Positions 58,798 to 64,000 of a stretch of DNA of 64,000 nt are shown in pieces (the stretch's first letter is position 1; each line of letters begins with the position of its first letter). Below the pieces are notes generated by a model that saw only the letters and a program-made list of their open reading frames with translations, did not search any database and was not told the DNA's origin. The stretch covers positions 1-64,000 of the forward strand of contig CANPYT010000001.1 of NCBI GenBank assembly GCA_947588705.1, given 5' to 3'. This DNA comes from an uncultured Acetatifactor sp. (lineage in GTDB: Bacteria; Bacillota; Clostridia; Lachnospirales; Lachnospiraceae). The translations under genes were made by a program, and so were the position numbers.

Positions 58798-59802
58798 ATG
58801 CGCACACGGAAAAGGAAAAATCAGGCGGCCCGAGTCCTGGGATACGAAGCATTGATCATACTTTGCGGATTGGTTATCTGGCGGCTGGAGGCCGGCAGGA
58901 GGGAAGAGGATCTGCAGCTTCCGGACAGGCTGGAGCCGATCGTGTTGTCCGAGGAGGTGAAAGGGATACCCGCGGGAGCGGTAGAGCTGGATACGCTTTA
59001 CAGTCCCTTTGCTGTCCTGGTGGATGGGGAGACAGGGGAGATCCTGGCGGAAAGGGCAGGGAAGGAGCGAATGTATCCCGCGTCTATGACCAAGCTGATG
59101 ACGGCACTGGTTGCGGTGGAGCATACGGAGGATTGGGATGAGACGATAGAGATCCCGCAGGAAATATTTTCAAAACTCTATTTGGAACATGCTTCCTTGG
59201 CGGGATTTGAACCAGGCGAGCACGTGACGCCGGAGGATCTTTTATATGGAATGCTGCTTCCGTCAGGGGCGGAATGCTGTACCACCTACGCGCTCTATCT
59301 CGCCGGAGATGAAGAGACGTATGTGGAGTGGATGAATCGGAAAGCGGAGGCTCTCGGCATGGAAGATACTCATTTTACCAATACAGCGGGGCTGCACGAC
59401 GAAAAACATTATTCCACCGCGGAGGACATGGGGATTTTGCTGAGGTATTGCCTGCAAAATGAAACTTTGAGGAAGGTCCTGACCACAGAAAGGTTTCAGA
59501 CGGCTCCCCGGGAGCAGCATCCGGACGGGCTGGAAATGGAAAGCACTTTATTTCAGCCCATAGAGCAGGACGAGAACCTTGTGATACAGCGGGAGGCCCT
59601 GCGGAACAAGGGAGTGGTACTGCTGGGAGGCAAAACCGGATATACTTCCCAGGCAGGGCTATGCCTGGCAAGCTTTGCGGAGGTAAACGGAAGGGAGTAC
59701 CTTCTGGTGACAGCGGGAGCGGAGGGAGACCATTATACAGCCCCCTATCATATACAGGACGCCCTGCGGGTATATGGGCAGATCGCGGACGCTGCGCCCT
59801 GA
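58798..59802 (+). CDS. D-alanyl-D-alanine carboxypeptidase, serine type (S11)
   Basis: A 334-aa penicillin-binding protein trimming the terminal D-Ala. ATG 58798 has GGGAGG 7 nt upstream; earlier ATGs (58723, 58792) fit less well. One membrane helix near residues 14-30 anchors it. Active-site motifs are Ser96-x-x-Lys99 in YPASMTKLM, S156-G-A in LLPSGAECC where SxN is usual, and Lys279-Thr-Gly in GGKTGYTSQAG. The last five codons and stop lie inside the right copy of a 36-bp direct repeat, and the gene is bracketed by the two copies. The usual C-terminal amphipathic anchor of DacA-type enzymes is absent. Confidence 0.88.
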   Translation: MRTRKRKNQAARVLGYEALIILCGLVIWRLEAGRREEDLQLPDRLEPIVLSEEVKGIPAGAVELDTLYSPFAVLVDGETGEILAERAGKERMYPASMTKLMTALVAVEHTEDWDETIEIPQEIFSKLYLEHASLAGFEPGEHVTPEDLLYGMLLPSGAECCTTYALYLAGDEETYVEWMNRKAEALGMEDTHFTNTAGLHDEKHYSTAEDMGILLRYCLQNETLRKVLTTERFQTAPREQHPDGLEMESTLFQPIEQDENLVIQREALRNKGVVLLGGKTGYTSQAGLCLASFAEVNGREYLLVTAGAEGDHYTAPYHIQDALRVYGQIADAAP

Positions 59803-59823
59803 CTTTCTAGGACGGATAAGGAA
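59788..59823 (+). repeat. 36-bp direct repeat, right copy
   Basis: Identical to 58659-58694 but read in a different frame, where it encodes the end of the D,D-carboxypeptidase (ADAAP, stop). The next four bases differ at only one position. Confidence 0.9.
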
Positions 59824-59828
59824 TGCCG

Positions 59829-60572
59829 TCAGCCCGGGTAAAATTCCTTTTTCAGCTGGAAGTACCGCTCTGATATAATGCCGCTTACGTAGCTGCCGAG
59901 ATTTCTCTTCACTTCTTTCTCCAGCCTGTCGATATAGATGGGCTCCTGGAACTCAATGACGACCCGTGCCCTGCGGATCTTGGGCATGTGGTCTTCAAAT
60001 ACGCCGGCGGAATTGACGATGACCATTGGGATAACCGGTACGCCGCCTTTTTCCGCGATCTTGAAGCTGCCATCGTGGAAGGGGAGAAAGGTATCGTTGA
60101 CTTTATTGCGCGTACCTTCCGGAAAAATGCAGAGGGAAATTCCCTTTTTGACTTCCTCCGCGCCCTTGAGTATGGTCTTCAATCCTTCTTTTATATTGTC
60201 TCTGTCCAAAAACAGGCAGTGTATATTTTTCATCCATAGGTTCAGGAGGGGCCATTTCCGCATTTCCAGTTTTGCCACATAGCCTGTGACCCGGGGAAAA
60301 GCGGAGCAGGTAAGGACGATGTCAAAATAACTGCGGTGGTTGCCCACATAGAGAACGGCAGTGTCCTTCGGGATGTTTTCAAGCCCCCTGACGATCAGGT
60401 CGGTGCCGGCCAGCTTTGTGATACAGCGAAACCCCCAGCCTACGATGGCCTTTGAACTTCTGTCCTTTAAGCCCGGATCCTTCTTTCCGATTATCCACTC
60501 TATAAAAAGGACAGGGATGGAAAGAAGGAGATATAACAGGAGATAAATCACAATTATAATAAAACGAATCAT
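59829..60572 (-). CDS. plsC: 1-acyl-sn-glycerol-3-phosphate acyltransferase PlsC
   Basis: A 247-aa membrane-associated enzyme of phospholipid synthesis, adding the second acyl chain to lysophosphatidate. ATG 60572 (MIRFIIIVIYLLLYLL) begins a membrane helix and has GGAG upstream; the longer frame to 60650 lacks this. The catalytic motif is His79-x4-Asp84 in GNHRSYFD, and the second motif is FPEGTR near 150-155. Convergent with the carboxypeptidase gene, with 26 bp between the ends. Confidence 0.93.
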   Translation of the reverse strand: MIRFIIIVIYLLLYLLLSIPVLFIEWIIGKKDPGLKDRSSKAIVGWGFRCITKLAGTDLIVRGLENIPKDTAVLYVGNHRSYFDIVLTCSAFPRVTGYVAKLEMRKWPLLNLWMKNIHCLFLDRDNIKEGLKTILKGAEEVKKGISLCIFPEGTRNKVNDTFLPFHDGSFKIAEKGGVPVIPMVIVNSAGVFEDHMPKIRRARVVIEFQEPIYIDRLEKEVKRNLGSYVSGIISERYFQLKKEFYPG

Positions 60573-60755
60573 ATCTATTCTCCAATTCTTAATTCTTGGA
60601 TTTCTTCCCGAGGGTGATGGGCCAAGCCGGCCCTGATTGCCCCGCGCCATGCCTGCGGGGCGCAGAGCCAGGGAAGCGTTGCTATAATCTTATCATAAAT
60701 TTTTTTGCGTGTACATAGAATAGAGCAAAAGAACAAAGGTTAATGCGGGGAAACA

Positions 60756-61190
60756 GTGAAAAAAAGGGAAAAAAGAAGATCCAGTGCCAAAATGCTGTTG
60801 TGTGTGATCCTGACGGCCTGCGTGACATTCCTGGCCGGCTGTACCTTTCTGAGCGAGGAGACGATCAAGCTCCGGGATCTTGATTTTACTGTGCTCAGTG
60901 AAGAAAAAATACCGAAGGAGCTTCTGAATGTCATAGAGGAGAAGAAAGGTCTGCCCTTCCAGATCACATACAGCGACAACGAATTTCTCTACATATGCGT
61001 GGGATATGGGGAACAGGAGACAGGCGGATACAGCATTGCGGTGAACGAGCTTTATCTGACGGAGTCCAATATCTGTGTCAATACAAGCCTGCTGGGGCCG
61101 GATGCCTCGGAAAAGGAGAACAAGACGCCTTCCTACCCCTATATTGTTTTAAAGACGGAATATCTGGACCAGACAGTCATTTTTGAGTAA
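60756..61190 (+). CDS. Small lipoprotein with PrcB-like C-terminal domain
   Basis: 144 aa. A GTG start in MKKREKRRSS is followed by a signal peptide ending at FLAGC (Cys29). The C-terminal part (GGYSIAVNELYLTESNICVN, PSYPYIVLKTEYLDQTVIFE) fits the PrcB C-terminal domain, a fold of unclear role found in secreted bacterial proteins. The ribosome site is weak. It stands alone, divergent from plsC and closed by a terminator. Confidence 0.75.
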   Translation: MKKREKRRSSAKMLLCVILTACVTFLAGCTFLSEETIKLRDLDFTVLSEEKIPKELLNVIEEKKGLPFQITYSDNEFLYICVGYGEQETGGYSIAVNELYLTESNICVNTSLLGPDASEKENKTPSYPYIVLKTEYLDQTVIFE

Positions 61191-61258
61191 AGGTGATTTC
61201 GGGCGGCCCCGCCGCAGATGAGGATTTTGGGGAACAGGGACTTTCTCGATTCTTAAAA

Positions 61259-61289
61259 GGCTATGACAGCGATGTTGTAGTCTTTTTTT
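61259..61289 (+). terminator. Intrinsic terminator after the PrcB-like gene
   Basis: GGCTATGAC and GTTGTAGTC form a 9-bp stem including G-T pairs, with a 6-nt loop, followed by seven T. Confidence 0.75.
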
Positions 61290-61309
61290 CGTCCAAACAA
61301 TATCCCTGC

Positions 61310-61341
61310 TGTCGGTCGGGGAAAATGTCGGTCAGGGAAAA
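61310..61341. promoter_or_regulatory. Two adjacent 16-bp direct repeats
   Basis: TGTCGGTCGGGGAAAA then TGTCGGTCAGGGAAAA, adjacent and differing at one base. Adjacent direct repeats of this length suit an AraC-type activator, but none is encoded in view. Confidence 0.45.
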
Positions 61342-61358
61342 AGCACTTTCTCTTTAAA

Positions 61359-61388
61359 GCGCAACAACGGAAGTTGGACGTTGCGCAA
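61359..61388. promoter_or_regulatory. Upstream operator pair with GCGCAAC/GTTGCGC
   Basis: GCGCAAC (61359-61365) and GTTGCGC (61380-61386), the latter within the palindrome TTGCGCAA (61381-61388). The same motif recurs downstream of the promoter. Confidence 0.5.
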
Positions 61389-61452
61389 ATTATGGGAACA
61401 TTTGTCAGAATCACTATAGTTGTTGTCTGAAATTTTGGATAGATAGTGCATT

Positions 61453-61481
61453 GACCACAAAAATGGACAGGAATATAATAA
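61453..61481 (+). promoter_or_regulatory. sigma-A promoter of the LplB/YtcP-type ABC operon
   Basis: TTGACC, 17-nt spacer, TATAAT. It lies between two groups of GCGCAA sites. Confidence 0.8.
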
Positions 61482-61525
61482 AAACATAGCAAATAGGCAC
61501 AAAAAACAGTTTGTGAGGTGCTACT

Positions 61526-61547
61526 TTGCGCAACAAAGTGCGCAACG
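61526..61547. promoter_or_regulatory. Downstream operator pair with TTGCGCAA
   Basis: TTGCGCAA (61526-61533) and GTGCGCAAC (61539-61547), also read as ACTTTG-CGCAA-CAAAGT. It is about 40-60 nt after the predicted transcription start, just before the ribosome site. Confidence 0.5.
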
Positions 61548-61562
61548 AACGGAGGCGGGACA

Positions 61563-62495
61563 TTGAACAACAAAAAAGGCGTAAAAGGGTTCTTTAAAAA
61601 GGCTTACAAGTATCGGGCGTTTCTGCTGATGCTTTTGCCTGCTGTGGTGTATACGCTGGTATTTGCGTATTACCCTATGACAGGCGTGGTCCTTGCATTT
61701 AAAAAGTACAATTTTTCCGGCGGTATCTGGGGAAGCCCCTGGAACGGGATAGAGAATTTCAAGTTTTTCTTTCAGTCCGGCCAGGCCGGCCTGGTGACCA
61801 GGAATACGGTGCTCTATAATGTAGCCTTTATCATTATCAACACTGTGACCCAGATCGCGGTAGCCATCCTGCTGACAGAGATCCGCGGAAAGCATTTCCG
61901 CAAGGTATCCCAGTCCCTGATGTTCCTGCCTTACTTTATATCCTGGGTCATCGTGGGCGTCATGGCGTTCAATATCTTCAGTTCCGATTACGGCTTTCTG
62001 AATCGGCTGATCACAGCCCTGGGAGGAGAGAAGATAGCCTTTTACACAAAGCCGAAGGCATGGCCCTTTATCCTGGTGTTCTTTAATCTGTGGAAGGGCG
62101 TGGGCTACGGTTCCGTCATGTATCTGGCAGCCATCATGGGAATCGATACCTCTATTTACGAGGCGGCGGCCATCGACGGGGCGAACGTGTTCCAGAGGAT
62201 CTTTAAGGTGACCATCCCCATGATCATGCCTACCACCATTATCCTGTTCCTGCTCTCCATAGGAGGCATCTTCAAGGGTAACTTCGATATGTTCTACAAT
62301 CTGGTGGGAACCAACGGCCTGCTCTACAATTACACGGATGTGATCGACACGCTGACGTTCCGGGCCTTGGTGACGAATAACAACTACGGCATGTCGGCGG
62401 CGGTGGGCCTGTTCCAGTCGGTGCTGTGCTTTATCACAGTGGTGCTGGTGAACAAACTGGTGGGACGCTACGACAAGGACTATACACTGTTTTAG
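61563..62495 (+). CDS. ABC transporter permease, LplB-type (complex carbohydrate importer)
   Basis: 310 aa with six membrane segments. TTG 61563 has GGAGG 7 nt upstream; the ATG-started longer frame (61518) would read through the operators. YYPMTGVVLAFKKYNFSGG is characteristic of LplB/YtcP-type importers for oligosaccharides. The EAA loop YEAAAIDGANVFQRIFKVTI lies near 199-218. First gene of the operon. Confidence 0.92.
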   Translation: MNNKKGVKGFFKKAYKYRAFLLMLLPAVVYTLVFAYYPMTGVVLAFKKYNFSGGIWGSPWNGIENFKFFFQSGQAGLVTRNTVLYNVAFIIINTVTQIAVAILLTEIRGKHFRKVSQSLMFLPYFISWVIVGVMAFNIFSSDYGFLNRLITALGGEKIAFYTKPKAWPFILVFFNLWKGVGYGSVMYLAAIMGIDTSIYEAAAIDGANVFQRIFKVTIPMIMPTTIILFLLSIGGIFKGNFDMFYNLVGTNGLLYNYTDVIDTLTFRALVTNNNYGMSAAVGLFQSVLCFITVVLVNKLVGRYDKDYTLF

Positions 62496-62508
62496 GAGGG
62501 CGTAGAAG

Positions 62509-63435
62509 ATGGCAGCTGAGAGAAGTCATTTGGGTAAAGTGAGAAAGGGCAGGGATGTGATCGCCCTGAATATCATAGCATATGGGTTTTGCGGGCTTGT
62601 GGCGCTTTTGTGCCTGGTGCCGTTTTTGATGGTGCTGGCGGGGTCTTTCTCCTCGGAGCAGGCCATCACTCAGAACGGTTTCAGCCTTCTGCCCCAGGAT
62701 TTTTCCCTGGAGGCGTACAAGACGGTGTTCCGGGAGCCCATGGTGGTGGTGCGGGCTTACGCCACGACCATCGGCCTGACGATAGCGGGAACCGTCCTGG
62801 GCCTGTGCCTCCAGACCATGACGGCCTATGTGCTGGCAAGAAAGGAATTTGAGTGGAGAAATGCATTTTCTTTCTTCTTCTATTTTACCACTTTGTTCAG
62901 CGGCGGACTGGTGCCCTACTATATCCTGATCAACCAGACCCTGAACTTGCGGGATTCCTACCTGGCGCTGCTTCTGCCCCTGTTGTTCAGCGTGTACAAT
63001 CTGCTGATCATGAAGAGTTATATCCTGGGTATCCCGGATTCCTTGATCGACGCGGCGAAGATCGACGGCTGCGGGGAGTTCAGGACCCTGGTGCAAGTGG
63101 TGGTGCCCCTGATCAAACCGGCGCTGGCCACGGTGGGGTTATTTATCGCGCTGGCTTACTGGAACGACTGGTACAACGCCATGCTTTACATCAAGACGGA
63201 AGAGAAGTATCCCCTGCAGTATTTCCTGTACCAGCAGGTGAACAATATCGAGGGTTACAAGAAACTGATCGCCAACGGCAGCGTCAGCAGCGCGGTGGTA
63301 AGTTCCGTGAACCTGCCTACCCAGACATTAAAGATGGCCCTGACCATCGTGGTGACGGGTCCTATCGTGCTGGCATATCCTTTTGTGCAGAAGTATTTTG
63401 TACAGGGCATTACTATTGGGGCGGTAAAAGGCTGA
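62509..63435 (+). CDS. ABC transporter permease, YtcP/LplC-type
   Basis: A 308-aa second permease with six membrane segments. The N-terminal region includes SEQAITQNGFSLLPQDFS, as in YtcP-type proteins. The EAA loop IDAAKIDGCGEFRTLVQVVV is near 180-200, and the typical ending is KYFVQGITIGAVKG. It lies 13 bp after the first permease with a GGAGG-type site between them. The binding protein follows. Confidence 0.93.
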   Translation: MAAERSHLGKVRKGRDVIALNIIAYGFCGLVALLCLVPFLMVLAGSFSSEQAITQNGFSLLPQDFSLEAYKTVFREPMVVVRAYATTIGLTIAGTVLGLCLQTMTAYVLARKEFEWRNAFSFFFYFTTLFSGGLVPYYILINQTLNLRDSYLALLLPLLFSVYNLLIMKSYILGIPDSLIDAAKIDGCGEFRTLVQVVVPLIKPALATVGLFIALAYWNDWYNAMLYIKTEEKYPLQYFLYQQVNNIEGYKKLIANGSVSSAVVSSVNLPTQTLKMALTIVVTGPIVLAYPFVQKYFVQGITIGAVKG

Positions 63436-63509
63436 AACCTGCAAAGCCTGCACTGTTCCCTGAGGCTGGTAAATATTATATTTACATACATTTTTAAAGG
63501 AGGTAAGTT

Positions 63510-64000
63510 ATGAAAAAGAACATGAAAAAAGCAACGGCACTTTGCTTAAGTGCGGCGATGGCTGTGGGTCTGCTTACGGGCTGCGGCTCCGGTGATTCCG
63601 GAAGCGCAGGCGGTTCTTCGACAGGCGGCTCCACGGACGGGGGGGCAGTTGCGGCAGGAGAGGTGGATCTCTCCGAACCCGTGGAACTGACCATGTATCT
63701 GCTGGGTGACAAGTCTGCGGACTTTGACGAGGTCTATGCGGAAATCAACAAGATCCTGGCGGAGAAGCTGAACACCACGGTAAAGGTGGAATTTCTTAGC
63801 TGGGGCGAGCATGACACGAAGTATTCCCTGCTGTTCGGCGGCGGAGAGGATTTCGACCTGATCTTTACCGCGTCCAGCTGGGGCCATTATGAATCCACTG
63901 TGGCTATGGGCGGCCTGTATCCTCTGAGCGAGGAATTTATCCAAGCCTACGCTCCCGACATCTGGAATGTAGTGCCTGAACTGGCGTGGGATCAGGCGAA
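63510..64000 (+). CDS. ABC transporter binding lipoprotein of the LplA type (partial, 3' end outside window)
   Basis: 163 residues are visible. The ATG has AAAGGAGG 6 nt upstream. A signal peptide ends at LLTGC, followed by a Gly/Ser-rich linker. The domain then begins LTMYLLGDKSADFDEVYAEI, NKILAEKLNTTV, GGGEDFDLIFTASSWGHYES, typical of the large binding proteins paired with LplB/YtcP permeases. The gene is cut by the window edge, not broken. No ATPase is in view. Confidence 0.9.
   Translation, partial: MKKNMKKATALCLSAAMAVGLLTGCGSGDSGSAGGSSTGGSTDGGAVAAGEVDLSEPVELTMYLLGDKSADFDEVYAEINKILAEKLNTTVKVEFLSWGEHDTKYSLLFGGGEDFDLIFTASSWGHYESTVAMGGLYPLSEEFIQAYAPDIWNVVPELAWDQA

Noticed and set aside
51729-59802. 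Complete vancomycin-resistance operon
   Set aside because: VanRS-like genes are present, but no vanH, vanX, vanT or alternative ligase; Ddl has the D-Ala-D-Ala type Tyr motif.
58659-59823. Insertion sequence or integron cassette
   Set aside because: The direct repeats are real, but there is no transposase, integrase or terminal inverted repeat, so no mobile-element type is assigned.

Overview
The window looks like chromosome from a spore-forming, glycogen-storing member of the Clostridia, most likely Lachnospiraceae. The evidence is spoVG, a SpoVT-type AbrB regulator, the glgC-glgD pair, a DnaD/DnaC-type primosome pair, a T-box leader in front of ileS, a LacI-regulated maltodextrin cluster whose ABC transporter has no ATPase beside it, and a candidate sigma-D (flagellar type) promoter. 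Base composition is moderately G+C-rich and even across the window. I see no phage, IS transposase, CRISPR array, rRNA or tRNA.

Region by region. 1-0.6 kb: a cut-off queT gene under a preQ1-I riboswitch (minus strand). 0.6-14.6 kb: a maltodextrin/starch cluster with a divergent LacI regulator, a binding protein and two permeases, cytoplasmic pullulanase, glycogen-debranching enzyme, a surface amylase lipoprotein, a HAD phosphatase and a GH31 alpha-glucosidase. 14.6-20.7 kb (minus strand): bioY with a candidate BirA operator, then prs, a DnaC-like loader, a DnaD-like protein and murC, with an array of DnaA-box-like sequences between dnaD and murC. 20.9-30.2 kb: glgC-glgD, spoVG, pth-mfd, an unlisted 33-aa protein, a PfkB-type sugar kinase and spoVT. 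30.2-34 kb: an orphan lipoprotein joining a propeller-like half to a solute-binding half, then two XRE regulators. 34-45.6 kb: T-box-ileS, glycogen phosphorylase, an aconitase-family hydratase and a secreted, membrane-anchored pullulanase. 45.6-50.4 kb: a folded repeat element, an SseB-like protein, a calcium-binding RTX-like protein, a degenerate LytM protein and an amidohydrolase. 50.4-60.6 kb: a cell-wall block (GH9-like lipoprotein, ddl, murF, VanR/VanS-like pair, D,D-carboxypeptidase) interrupted by a GH95 glycosidase, then plsC. 60.7-64 kb: a PrcB-like lipoprotein and a LplB/YtcP-type ABC transporter cut at the right edge.

How the genes fit together. External alpha-glucan would be cut by the secreted pullulanase (42.8 kb) and the surface amylase (9.8 kb), imported by the MalEFG-like transporter, debranched and hydrolysed inside, and stored or recalled through GlgC/GlgD and GlgP. 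Catabolite-repression (cre) and GTTTCG/CGAAAC palindromes sit at both the transporter and the secreted pullulanase, which suggests shared control.

I did not find a clear new defence or mobile system. The observations most worth checking are the DnaA-box array, the 36-bp direct repeats bracketing the D,D-carboxypeptidase gene, the VanRS-like pair beside ddl and murF, the sigma-D-type promoter with an in-leader terminator ahead of the RTX-like protein, the dispersed intergenic repeat with its large folded copy, and the conserved-looking 33-aa protein.
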